39,759 nucleotides of DNA from Rhodobiaceae bacterium UBA4490 (lineage in GTDB: Bacteria; Pseudomonadota; Alphaproteobacteria; Parvibaculales; Parvibaculaceae). The notes beneath the pieces are model-generated. The model was not told where the DNA came from. It saw only the letters and a program-made list of their open reading frames with translations, and made no database searches. The position numbers were made by a program, and so were the translations under genes. The stretch spans positions 366,594-406,352 of the forward strand of contig DGNO01000006.1 of assembly GCA_002389665.1 (NCBI GenBank), read 5' to 3'. Shown here piece by piece: positions 1-8,936 of this stretch (the first letter of the stretch is position 1; each line of letters opens with the position of its first letter).

Positions 1-135
1 AACCTGCCCATGCTGATCAAGCTCGCCAGCGTGCGCGAGAGCCTTTCTCTTGCCGAAGCGGTGGACCAGGCGCAGGAATCGGGCCGCAAATACATCTCCA
101 TCGCCTCCAAGGTGCTGGCCGGCGAAACCTCCTGA
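1..135 (+). CDS. PTS mannose-type IIA protein, C-terminal end (partial)
   Basis: The frame is open from base 1 to a TGA at 133-135 and gives 44 residues. It begins NLPML and continues through VRESLSLAEAVDQAQ to an end rich in Ala and Ser. The NLPML stretch followed by a helix and a Gly-Arg-Lys-Tyr segment is typical of the C-terminus of mannose-family EIIA proteins (ManX-like, often called PTS sugar transporter subunit IIA). In alphaproteobacteria this protein usually lacks its own permease and works with HPr in a regulatory phosphotransfer chain. Only 10 bases separate it from HPr, so the two are probably co-transcribed. The N-terminal phosphorylated histidine lies outside the window. Confidence 0.8.
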   Translation, partial: NLPMLIKLASVRESLSLAEAVDQAQESGRKYISIASKVLAGETS

Positions 136-145
136 CCTTGAAGTG

Positions 146-421
146 ATGGCCGTGCTTTCCAAAGAAGTCGAAATCGTGAACACGCGCGGGCTGCATGCGC
201 GCGCCTCGGCCAAATTCGTCCAGACGGCGGAATGGTACGACGCCAAGGTGCGCGTCTCCCGCGACGGGCAGACCGTGGGCGGCACCTCCATCATGGGCCT
301 GATGATGCTCGCCGCCGCCAAGGGCTGCACCATCACCATCGAGGTGGAAGGCCGCCAGGCCGAAGAGGCGCTGGAAGCCTTAAGCACCCTCGTCGCGGAC
401 CGTTTCGGCGAAGAAGACTGA
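146..421 (+). CDS. ptsH: HPr phosphocarrier protein
   Basis: A 91-residue HPr-family protein, normal length for the family. The active-site histidine is His17 in NTRGLHARA. The second signature, GTSIMGLMML, carries the serine around residue 49-51 that HPr kinase phosphorylates in species having HprK. HPr receives phosphate from EI and passes it to IIA proteins, here most likely the one encoded just upstream. The ATG at 146 is chosen because it begins MAVLSKEVEI, matching the family's first strand; a GTG at 143 is an alternative, and the frame is open further upstream without similarity. The ribosome site is weak, which fits coupling to the upstream gene. Confidence 0.92.
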   Translation: MAVLSKEVEIVNTRGLHARASAKFVQTAEWYDAKVRVSRDGQTVGGTSIMGLMMLAAAKGCTITIEVEGRQAEEALEALSTLVADRFGEED

Positions 422-451
422 GCGTTTCCCTCACTCTCTCAATACAAGACG

Positions 452-481
452 TCATGCCCCGCTTTATGCGGGGTATCCACG
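452..481. repeat. Palindromic intergenic repeat
   Basis: CCCCGC (457-462), loop TTTAT, GCGGGG (468-473), with near-symmetrical flanks. No T-run follows, so it is not a standard terminator. It resembles the short palindromic intergenic repeats common in alphaproteobacteria and the copies seen at 24606-24764. It could still help end transcription after ptsH. Confidence 0.45.
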
Positions 482-529
482 GGCGTTCGCACGCGGGCAC
501 GGGAAGGATTGCTTAGGGTTAAATCGTAG

Positions 530-1969
<1,440 letters not shown>

Positions 1970-2001
1970 GCATCACGCTCGGGCGCTCTGCCGCCCCGCT
2001 C

Positions 2002-2031
2002 AAAGCCCGGCCCCAGCGGCCGGGCTTTTTC
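2002..2031 (+). terminator. Rho-independent terminator of ahcY
   Basis: AAAGCCCGGCC (2002-2012), loop CCAGC, GGCCGGGCTTT (2018-2028), with the T-run completing to 2030. An 11-bp stem followed by Ts, 33 bases after the ahcY stop. Confidence 0.9.
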
Positions 2032-2064
2032 GTTCACTGGTTTTGTGGTTTGTGAGGAGGGCGC

Positions 2065-2812
2065 TGCATAATGTTTAATAACAACTTCTATTCGCTTTAA
2101 AAGCTCATCAAATCCGAGAAAGTCGCGGTCATTTTCTTGTCGGCGCACAACAGATTCGGCGAATGCTATTTTCGCCATATTGCGTGTTGTCGCCATGCGG
2201 TTTCTTCGAGTTGAAAGCCTCTCCATTCAAATTTGTATTCAGCAGTGCTTGGGGAAACAGAGATTCGATATCTCGATTTTGCGGTAGGCTGCTCTCTGGG
2301 ACTTTAACTAGGTATAAGTTTTGTTCGATGTGGTTGAAGGCTTCAGTGGTGCTGGTCGAGATAGTCTTCTTGAGATGTTTGGCAGGTTTGAGTGCTGAAG
2401 TTAGCGCGGCATCATTGTCGTATAGAATAATGACGGGGTGGAGCAATGGCTTATGCCAATATTCCTTGGGAAGGCTTGAGTAGCGTAAGAGAAGTGATCC
2501 TTGTCCTGAGGATCCATGTCCAAGATTGAGAATGTCGCGCGATATGCCAGATGGTTTTAAAAAATTAATCTGATGAATAACTCTTCCGTCTTTGTTTGTT
2601 GTAAGGAGTGGAAAGTGTGTGTGGAGTGCTCGAATTGCGCATTGTAGATAAGTAATGTCTGACGCACCTTCTGTCACGATAAGTGGGGCGTTCGGCGCGA
2701 CGAAATACTTGTAGATCAGGAATTTTTCGTAAAGCTTTTCTACTGTGTGAGGAGAGTTAAAATGACCGTTAGCTTCAGCAAGCTTATTGACCTGTGTGCG
2801 CCGGGCTCCGCG
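2065..2812 (-). pseudogene. C-terminal remnant of a retron-type reverse transcriptase with Toprim domain
   Basis: Reading leftward from 2812, the frame gives VEKLYEKFLIYKYF, then PLIVTEGASD, a Toprim-type glutamate motif, and later ILYDNDA (Toprim DxD, codons near 2411-2419). IESLFPQALLNTNLNGEAFN follows, as in the tails of RT-Toprim fusions such as the retron Ec67 (Eco67) type. Near 2167-2174 the frame breaks: the expected continuation (YGKIAFAESVVRRQ through IEVVIKHY, ending near 2068) is found one frame over, consistent with a one-base insertion. The whole N-terminal reverse-transcriptase domain is missing, replaced at about 2796 by unrelated DNA. A GTG at 2677 could start a shortened 182-residue product, but no ribosome site is seen. 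The region is AT-richer than the flanking core. Family assignment is from memory of conserved motifs. Confidence 0.7.
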
Positions 2813-2933
2813 TCATCAGCCAGGTAATCTGCCCGAACACATCCGGCACGGTGAGTGGCTGTGTGCCGGCGGACTGTGCTTGAGGTGTCTCGGCCTTCTC
2901 GGTTATGTGGGTCTCGCTTGCCGATTCATGATT
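2796..2933 (-). pseudogene. Fragment of a HlyC-type toxin-activating lysine acyltransferase
   Basis: On the minus strand the frame reads LTVPDVFGQITWLMTRSPAH just before 2796. That is the well-conserved N-terminal segment of HlyC-family acyltransferases, which fatty-acylate lysines of RTX toxins in the cytoplasm. The similarity ends at the SPAH residues, where the retron remnant begins in another frame. Upstream, a TAA at 2936-2934 closes the frame and there is no in-frame start, so about 46 codons remain. The fragment suggests that an RTX-type toxin locus once existed here, consistent with the lipase-like remnant at 4966-5966, but the two are not shown to belong together. Confidence 0.6.
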
Positions 2934-3006
2934 TTAGATGAGTGTGTTCCTTGAGCAATACGCGCAAGAGTTTCGCTTGCCAAGGTGTCTTTGTATAAAC
3001 GTCCTT

Positions 3007-3039
3007 GGTATCATATATGTTTTATTTTATTAAGATACC
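3007..3039. promoter_or_regulatory. Inverted repeat upstream of the first lipoprotein gene
   Basis: GGTATC (3007-3012) and GATACC (3034-3039) flank a very AT-rich 21-base segment, about 40 bases before the start at 3080. It could be an operator or promoter region. It may be chance in AT-rich DNA. Confidence 0.25.
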
Positions 3040-3079
3040 GGATAATCATGTGATCATGACTGTGTCTTGGCGAGAATTG

Positions 3080-3961
3080 ATGCCCTTCCCCAAAAAATAC
3101 AGCGCTGTCATTCTGGTCTTTATACTGCCTTTGTTGCTCGGGAGTTGCGATAGGCCGAATTTGGGATTTGTCTGGCTTCAACATGATTTACTCGTGCTGA
3201 TAGGTGGGGGAGATGTTTTCCTGCCGTCTGCACTAAGAGAGCTTTGCGAAAGCGACTTACAGGGGTTCGTGAACCCTGTCGCAAACGTGGAGGGATATGC
3301 AGCCATCCCTTATGCGGACCGAATTTCCCTGCCTAAAATTATTGCAGGGGAGGGCGAAGAAAACTTCCATCCTTTTGGGTGTTTTCCTTGTCTCGAGGAG
3401 CTCGTGCGTGATCAGTACGCATACGTGGAAAGCTACTACGTTGCGAAAGAAGGTTTGCAGCACTCCTATTATGGAAGCCGCGATATGGAAACCGGGCTGT
3501 ACCGATACACGCTTGAAACACGAGATTCTGAGATGGCCAACTGCGCAGAATTTGACGACTGGGTTCTGCGCTCTAGAAGAGCGGATGTGTCACAGTCTTT
3601 CGTTCCTGCGACGGATCTTGCTAGATTCCGCCATGATTATAACCAATACAAACCTCTTCTTGGAGAGCGGTGTATTGTTAAGAAGCGTATAGAAAAACTT
3701 TCTGCGCCATATGTTTACGAAACACGGCGAGAAGTCATTCAGCCGACTACATGGTTTCTGATACGTAGCAATATCGTACGATTTAGAGCTTGGGTTTATG
3801 AACGCGAATCTCGGAGATCGGTCGCTATAGAAGAACACTATTCCTTGGTGGTTACGACTAGTGGTGAGAGTAAAAAGTCTGTTGGGGGGTGTTCAACCGA
3901 GCGCTTGCCTCCTCTAAAAAAAATTTTACTAGGTCAGCAGAGAGGTGGGTTCTTTGACTAA
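3080..3961 (+). CDS. Putative lipoprotein, paralogue 1 of a tandem pair (immunity-like)
   Basis: A 293-residue protein of no family I recognise. It begins with a lipoprotein signal: MPFPKK, a hydrophobic run of about 14 residues, and the lipobox LGSC with Cys23. The residue after the cysteine is aspartate (CDRP), which under the E. coli rule retains lipoproteins in the inner membrane. The mature part shares long blocks with the protein at 4091: NVEGYA, PFGCFPC, METGLYRYTL, FDDW, PATDL, APYVYETRR and TWFLI. The start at 3080 is chosen because it aligns with the paralogue; the frame is open 25 codons further upstream to 3005. Its stop overlaps the start of a truncated lipase-like gene. Order and duplication resemble immunity lipoproteins next to lipase toxins, but this is inference. 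Confidence 0.7.
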   Translation: MPFPKKYSAVILVFILPLLLGSCDRPNLGFVWLQHDLLVLIGGGDVFLPSALRELCESDLQGFVNPVANVEGYAAIPYADRISLPKIIAGEGEENFHPFGCFPCLEELVRDQYAYVESYYVAKEGLQHSYYGSRDMETGLYRYTLETRDSEMANCAEFDDWVLRSRRADVSQSFVPATDLARFRHDYNQYKPLLGERCIVKKRIEKLSAPYVYETRREVIQPTTWFLIRSNIVRFRAWVYERESRRSVAIEEHYSLVVTTSGESKKSVGGCSTERLPPLKKILLGQQRGGFFD

Positions 3962-4091
3962 CTCGTTGGCAGTTCAAGAACTCGAGGAAGTGGCGTTCGA
4001 AGCCCTATTGTCAGGATTGGCGTACGATAACGCACTTGTGGTCGGGGGGGGTGTTGATGCTGTGTCCGCACCGTGTCTTGGCAAAAATTGA
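3954..4091 (+). pseudogene. Truncated first copy of the lipase-like gene (N-terminal 25 codons)
   Basis: From a TTG at 3954, after an AGAGGTGGG ribosome-like site, the frame reads SLAVQELEEVAFEALLSGLA, which matches TLTVQELDEVAFEAFRAGLA at the start of the gene at 4966. After YDNAL the similarity ends at a run of eight Gs (4044-4051) and the frame closes with TGA at 4089-4091, overlapping the ATG of the next lipoprotein by one base. It is most simply a toxin gene cut off by insertion or recombination of the second cassette. A 45-residue peptide could still be made and might couple translation of the two lipoproteins. Confidence 0.6.
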
Positions 4092-4966
4092 TGTCGTACC
4101 GTCGGAAAAACTCCTCTCGTTTCGTCCTATTTTCTGTGCTGGCATTTCTATTGCTGGGCTGCGATAGGCCAACTAACGAAACGTTAATATTGCAACGTCT
4201 CTTTCTGACAGCGGTTGGTGCTGAAAATTCATTACGAAGGTCTGAGTTTAAGGCTCTGTGCGAGAATGAAATCCGAGGAGCGGCAACTCCTGTCACCAAT
4301 GTGGAGGGGTATGCGGTTATTCCGGATGCGGATAAAGTTTCGCTGTCTGATATGGCGGTCGGAAAAGCGCAGGGCGAAGTGGCTCCCTTCGGGTGTTTTC
4401 CTTGCTTCAAAGAATTGGTGAGAGACGGTTATCGGTATGTGGAGAGCTTTTATAACGCCAAGGAAAATTGGAAAGACCCGTATTACGGTAGCGCTAACAT
4501 GGAAACGGGATTGTACCGCTATACACTCCAAGATCGTGGTTCTCAGCCGTCCAATTGCGTAAAATTCGATGATTGGGTCTGGCGGGTGTGGAGAGCGGAA
4601 ACCTCACAATCATTAGCTCCTGCAACAGACCTCTCAAATTTTCAACAAGAATACAAAGCTTACCGAGAGTTGCTTGGTGATAGGTGCGTAGTTGCTAAGC
4701 GAATAGCAGCTCTTACAGCTCCGTACGTCTACGAGACGAGAAGAGACATTATTAAGTCTGTGACTTGGTTTCTCATAAATGGGCGTGCTGCTCGAGACAG
4801 AGAATGGGTCTATGAACGCGAAACAAGAAAAACCATCGCGATCTCCGAGAGTTATTCCTTTGTCGTCACGATGCGAGGGGAGCGTTTACGGGGATTTCAA
4901 GTGTGCTCGTCAGAGCCAATGCCGCAGCTAAATATGATTTTGCAGAATGGGCGGGGAGGTGAGTAG
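4091..4966 (+). CDS. Putative lipoprotein, paralogue 2 of a tandem pair (immunity-like)
   Basis: A 291-residue homologue of the product at 3080. The signal is MSYRRK, a hydrophobic run, and the lipobox LLGC with Cys24, again followed by aspartate (CDRP). Conserved blocks include NVEGYAVIPDAD, PFGCFPC, ELVRDGYRYVES, METGLYRYTL, FDDWVWR, PATDL, APYVYETRRD and WVYERETRK. Conserved cysteines in GCFPC and NC before the FDDW block could form periplasmic disulfides. The start at 4091 is preferred over 4073 because the lipoprotein signal and the paralogue alignment begin there; it overlaps the preceding stop (TGATG). Its own stop overlaps the GTG of the lipase-like gene at 4966. No known domain is recognised; a protective role against the adjacent lipase is inferred from context. 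Confidence 0.72.
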   Translation: MSYRRKNSSRFVLFSVLAFLLLGCDRPTNETLILQRLFLTAVGAENSLRRSEFKALCENEIRGAATPVTNVEGYAVIPDADKVSLSDMAVGKAQGEVAPFGCFPCFKELVRDGYRYVESFYNAKENWKDPYYGSANMETGLYRYTLQDRGSQPSNCVKFDDWVWRVWRAETSQSLAPATDLSNFQQEYKAYRELLGDRCVVAKRIAALTAPYVYETRRDIIKSVTWFLINGRAARDREWVYERETRKTIAISESYSFVVTMRGERLRGFQVCSSEPMPQLNMILQNGRGGE

Positions 4967-5966
4967 TGGCTGATACGCTAACGGTACAAGAGCTGGATGA
5001 GGTGGCTTTTGAAGCGTTTCGGGCGGGCTTGGCCTATCAGAATGAATTGACTCCTGGCGCTTTTGCTGCCTGCGATATCTGCAGGCTTTTTGCGGAACAA
5101 TATTGAGCCCGTATTATGGCGGTGACACGGAATGGTTCATAGCTGAGCTGTCAAAAAGATATTCTGGTGTGGCGGCGTTTAGTATGCGGTCCATAGAGAG
5201 CGGTAGATGGAAAGTTGTTTTTGACGGCACCGATTTAGATTATACTGAGGGAGTTGCATGGCAGTCCGATGTGCTCGCCGATATTGGGCTTGCTAGGCAA
5301 TTAGTTCCTGAAGCTTTTGCCGCTGCTGGGAGTATGAATGCATTTGTTGAAGCTTTGGTCAATTACGCAGGAAATGCTGGTGAACAAGCTTTGGCGAAAC
5401 AAGTGCGGGATGCCATAGGCTTCGTGGGAGCGGAGGTTGTCCGCATTCAATCCCAACATGCGGGTCTTTCCCGCAGCGATGCCCTTTCTCAAATCGACCT
5501 GATCGGCCACTCACTAGGCGGTGCTGTGGTTGCGCTGGTGCGTGAGGCTTACGAGGGTAGGCTCGGTGGTGGCACAGCTTTCTCTGCGCCGCTTCCTTCT
5601 GATTTGCTTTATGGAGAGGGGTTGAGAAAGGTCGCACGGTATGGCGATCCGATCTCTCTTCTGGGTGAGGACCCTCAGGAAGTGTTCTACTTTGAGAGTT
5701 CAGGGGAGTTACCCTTAACAGACCATGAGATTGTTCCTCTTTCATTTATCATTCAAGAGTAAGTCTTCAGGTTGAAGGATTTTGCCGCCGATAATTTTCC
5801 GGAATATGACGGCCATCGTGATGCGTTTCTCAACAGCTTTAGGGCTGTGCAAGATGAGGAAAAAGGTATTCAGCTCATCTCGCAAACTCAGCATGTTCAA
5901 ATTGCCGGTATCACGGAGGGTGATGCCGTCGTTGGCATCAACCTGTCATTAGATAGAATTCATTAG
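4966..5966 (+). pseudogene. Lipase-like (alpha/beta-hydrolase) toxin gene, broken by frameshift and in-frame stop
   Basis: Three consecutive pieces read as one gene. Piece 1 starts at GTG 4966 behind GGGAGGTGAG and gives 46 residues (TLTVQELDEVAFEAFRAGLA onward) to TGA 5104-5106. Piece 2, shifted by one base, runs from TTG 5103 to TAA 5760-5762 and holds the nucleophile elbow GHSLGG (serine codon 5511-5513), as in class 3 lipases. Piece 3 continues in the same frame after that TAA, KDFAADNFPEYDGHRDAFLN, to a stop at 5966. No RTX nonapeptides or secretion signal are visible, so the C-terminal part of a larger toxin may be gone. The TTGA overlap at 5103 could alternatively be reinitiation, giving a separate 219-residue lipase-domain protein. 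The two lipoproteins upstream would fit as its immunity partners. Confidence 0.6.
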
Positions 5967-6199
5967 CTGTCGATTCATTCCTAAGGATGTTACCCCATCG
6001 ATTCGGGTGCGCAATGAAGTGTGGTCTTTGAGACTCACTTGCCTGCGATTTCGGTTAAGATTTTCTCCGTGCATCTGTCCAAGCTATAGCAATGCCTGAG
6101 CTTGGCGGTGTAACGTATTGGCAATAGGGGAAAATCGGTGCGGCGGCGCGGGCGGGCAGGCTCGGCAAGTCCCGCATCTGTTGGGGTTAGCCAAGTAAA

Positions 6200-8845
6200 A
6201 TGGCGATAGGCAAGGCGGCAATGAGCCATTCGAGGCAGGGCAGGGACAGCCAGCTTAAAAGCATGGGGGGCGGGAAAAGGCGCGCGGCGCGCGCGGCCTT
6301 GGGCCTCGCTGTTTCCGCTCTTTTGGCCGCGCCCTTTGCCCCCGCCCAGGCCCATGAAGGCGGAACGGCGCCGGGCTGGCTCGGCGGCTGGGCGGAAAAT
6401 GCCGCGCCTTTCCTTGAAAGCATCGGGGTCGATCCGCATCTGGCCGCCGATCCTTCTTATGTCGCCGGGCTTTCCTTTGCGCTTGCCGCCGTGGTGCTCG
6501 CCAATCTTTTCGCCTTCTGGTCCCTTCGCTCGGTGCGCGCGGCGCGCGGCGCGGAGGCGCGCCGCGCCGAGGACCTCGAAGGCCTGATGAAACGGGTGAA
6601 CGCCGCCGAGGCCATTCTCGCCGCCGAGCCCGATGCGGTGTTCATCTGGACGCCGGAAACCATGAAGGCCTCCCCTGGCACCTTGCAGGCGCGGCCCCGC
6701 ATTGTCGGCTCCACCTCCGCCATCGTCGATCCGTCCTCCGGCGCGGTGGATTTCGATTATTTCGTCTCCCGCCTTGTGGGCGAGCACGGCGCCAAGCTGC
6801 GCGATGCGGTGAACCGGCTGCGCTCGCGCGGGGCGCGTTTCTCGCTCATCCTGCAAACGGTGCAGGGCCATATTTTCGAGGCCGAGGGGCGGCCCGCCGG
6901 TGCCCAGGCCGTGCTCTGGCTGCGCGATGTGACGGGCGAGCGCGCGGAAGTCTCCCGCCTGATGGAGCGGATCAAGAGCGCCGACAGCGCGCAGCTGCGC
7001 CTGACCGAGCAGCTCGGCCTTCTGCCCATGCCCGCCTGGCGGCGCGGCCTCGATGGCAATCTTCTTTGGGTGAACGAGGCTTATGCGGGCGCTGTGGATG
7101 CGGCAAGCCCGGGCGAGGCATTGGAAAAGCAGACGCGCCTTGCCCCGGACGCGCTGCAGCGCGAGCTCGACAAGGTGCTCGAAGAAGGCGAACGGGCGAG
7201 CGGCCAGGGCCGCGTCGTCATTGCCGGCGAGCGGCGCAATATGGAGATCACGGAATTTCCCATCGGCGAGGGACAGATTGCCGGCATCGCCGTCGATGTG
7301 AGCGCGCTGGAAGAAGCCCGCCAGGAACTGCGGCGCCATATCGAGGCGCACCGCACGACGCTCGACAAATTGACGAGCGCCGTGGCGATCTTCGGCCCGG
7401 ACAAGCGGCTGAAATTTTACAACGAGGCTTATGTCTCTCTCTGGGGCCTCGATGAAGCGCTGCTGAAAGACGAGCCGACGGAAGGCGAGCTGCTCGACCA
7501 GTTGCGCGCCGCCCGCCGCCTGCCCGAACAAGCCAATTATCAGGACTGGCGCGCCCGGCGCCTTGAGCTTTACCGCTCGCCCGAGCCCCTGGAGGAATAT
7601 TGGCACCTGCCCGACGGGCAGACCGTGCGCGTCATGGGCCAGGCGCATCCGTTCGGCGGGCTCATCTATGTTTATGAGAACGTCACCGAGAAGCTGCATC
7701 TGGAAAGCTCCTACAATGTGCTGGAGCGCGTGCAGCGCGAAACGCTGGACAATCTGAAAGAGGCGGTGGCGGTGTTCGGCTCGGACGGGCGGCTGAAGCT
7801 GCACAACCCGGCCTATGAGGAGATCTGGAATTTCTCCCCAGCCGAGCTCGACAACGAGCCGCATTTCAACGAACTCGCCGAGGCCTCCACCTATCTTTAC
7901 GACAATGAGGAAGTGTGGGGCGATTTGCGCGCGCGCATCACCTCCGCCGGCGCGGTGCGCGCGGAGCAGGCGGGCCGCGTGGAACGCCCCGACGGCACGG
8001 TGATCGATTACGCCCTCGTGCCGCTGCCCGACGGGGCGACGCTTTTGACTTTCGTGGATATGACCGATTCCACCCGCATGGAGCGCGCCTTGCGCGAGCG
8101 CAACGAGGCGCTGGAGACGGCGGACCGGCTGAAATCGGAATTCATCAGCCATGTGTCCTATCAGCTCAGAACGCCGCTCACGAATATCATCGGCTTCGGC
8201 GAAATTCTGGAAGCGGAAATGTTCGGCGAGCTGACGCCGAAACAGCATGAATATACGGTCGGCATTCTCGACAGCTCCAACCAGCTCCTCGATCTCGTGA
8301 ACGATATTCTGGATTTGGCCACTGTCGAGGCGGGCGCCATGGCGCTGGAAGTCTCCGAAGTCGATTTGGGTGAGGTCGTGCGCGCGGCAGAAGAATTCGC
8401 CCAGCGCCCGGCGCAGAAAAACAAAGTCACGCTGAAAGTCGAATGCCCCGAGGATATCGGCGCGCTCAAGGCCGATGAGCGGCGCATCAAGCAGATCATG
8501 CTCAATCTGCTCTCAAATTCCCTCGCCTTCACCCAGGCGGGCGACACGATCGTCATCGGCGCGGCGCGTTCGGACAGCGAGGTTGCCCTTTTCGTTTCCG
8601 ACACGGGTGACGGCATCAAGCCGGAACATCAGGCAACGGTTTTCGACCGCTTCGAGGCGCGCGGCGGGCCGGACGGGCATTCGGGCGCGGGCCTCGGCCT
8701 CTCGCTCGTGAAAAGTTTCGTCGAGCTGCATGGCGGCTGGGTGACGCTGGAATCGGCGCCGGAAATGGGCACGCGCGTCACCTGTCATTTGCCGCTTCAT
8801 GCCCCGCAATTGCGCGCCGGGGCGGCGCTGCAGGTCGGCAGCTAA
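6200..8845 (+). CDS. divL: DivL-like PAS-domain pseudo-histidine kinase
   Basis: An 881-residue membrane sensor kinase. It has an N-terminal hydrophobic signal/anchor (about residues 31-50), a second membrane segment near residues 90-108, several PAS-like domains (roughly 110-620), and HisKA and HATPase domains at the C-terminus. The H-box reads HVSYQLRTPL: tyrosine (Tyr654) stands where the phospho-accepting histidine should be and glutamine replaces the usual glutamate, the hallmark of DivL of Caulobacter. The ATP-binding site looks intact (NLLSNSLAFT, DTGDGI, GAGLGLSLV). DivL feeds information about DivK phosphorylation to CckA and so to CtrA. Its position between ahcY and tsaE, allowing for inserted genes, also fits. 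The start is uncertain: ATG at 6200, 6221 or 6263 all keep the signal, and none has a strong ribosome site. Confidence 0.82.
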   Translation: MAIGKAAMSHSRQGRDSQLKSMGGGKRRAARAALGLAVSALLAAPFAPAQAHEGGTAPGWLGGWAENAAPFLESIGVDPHLAADPSYVAGLSFALAAVVLANLFAFWSLRSVRAARGAEARRAEDLEGLMKRVNAAEAILAAEPDAVFIWTPETMKASPGTLQARPRIVGSTSAIVDPSSGAVDFDYFVSRLVGEHGAKLRDAVNRLRSRGARFSLILQTVQGHIFEAEGRPAGAQAVLWLRDVTGERAEVSRLMERIKSADSAQLRLTEQLGLLPMPAWRRGLDGNLLWVNEAYAGAVDAASPGEALEKQTRLAPDALQRELDKVLEEGERASGQGRVVIAGERRNMEITEFPIGEGQIAGIAVDVSALEEARQELRRHIEAHRTTLDKLTSAVAIFGPDKRLKFYNEAYVSLWGLDEALLKDEPTEGELLDQLRAARRLPEQANYQDWRARRLELYRSPEPLEEYWHLPDGQTVRVMGQAHPFGGLIYVYENVTEKLHLESSYNVLERVQRETLDNLKEAVAVFGSDGRLKLHNPAYEEIWNFSPAELDNEPHFNELAEASTYLYDNEEVWGDLRARITSAGAVRAEQAGRVERPDGTVIDYALVPLPDGATLLTFVDMTDSTRMERALRERNEALETADRLKSEFISHVSYQLRTPLTNIIGFGEILEAEMFGELTPKQHEYTVGILDSSNQLLDLVNDILDLATVEAGAMALEVSEVDLGEVVRAAEEFAQRPAQKNKVTLKVECPEDIGALKADERRIKQIMLNLLSNSLAFTQAGDTIVIGAARSDSEVALFVSDTGDGIKPEHQATVFDRFEARGGPDGHSGAGLGLSLVKSFVELHGGWVTLESAPEMGTRVTCHLPLHAPQLRAGAALQVGS

Positions 8846-8893
8846 ACGCCCCATGCAGCGCTCAAATGCATTGGGTCAAAAAGGCTGACCGGC

Positions 8894-8926
8894 TGAACAG
8901 TCACAAAAATTTGCCCCGCCTGTTCA
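8894..8926. promoter_or_regulatory. Inverted repeat TGAACAG/CTGTTCA upstream of iorA
   Basis: TGAACAG (8894-8900) and CTGTTCA (8920-8926) are perfect 7-base inverted arms, 26 bases centre to centre. This spacing puts them on nearly the same face of the helix. It may be a regulator site for the iorAB genes; no regulator gene is adjacent. Confidence 0.3.
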
Positions 8927-8936
8927 AAAACGGCCC

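Larger units (their letters stand above)
3057..5050 (+). repeat. Tandem, diverged duplication of a lipoprotein + toxin-start cassette
   Basis: Two units of about 1.0 kb lie head to tail. Each begins with a nearly identical segment (TGTGTCTTGGC, then AATTGATG at the lipoprotein start: 3059-3082 and 4071-4093), carries a lipoprotein gene of 291-293 codons, and ends with the first 25 or so codons of the same downstream gene (VQELxEVAFEAxxxGLAY). The two lipoproteins look roughly half identical by eye, so the duplication is old or arose by acquiring a related cassette. Confidence 0.65.

Noticed and set aside
4044..4051. Phase-variable G tract controlling the toxin
   Set aside because: Neither a shorter nor a longer run joins the frame to a family-like sequence, so slippage would not restore a toxin.
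6035..8248. 737-codon open frame antisense to divL
   Set aside because: High-GC shadow: its residues are rich in Arg, His and Gly with no recognisable domain, and it lies opposite a gene with clear kinase motifs.
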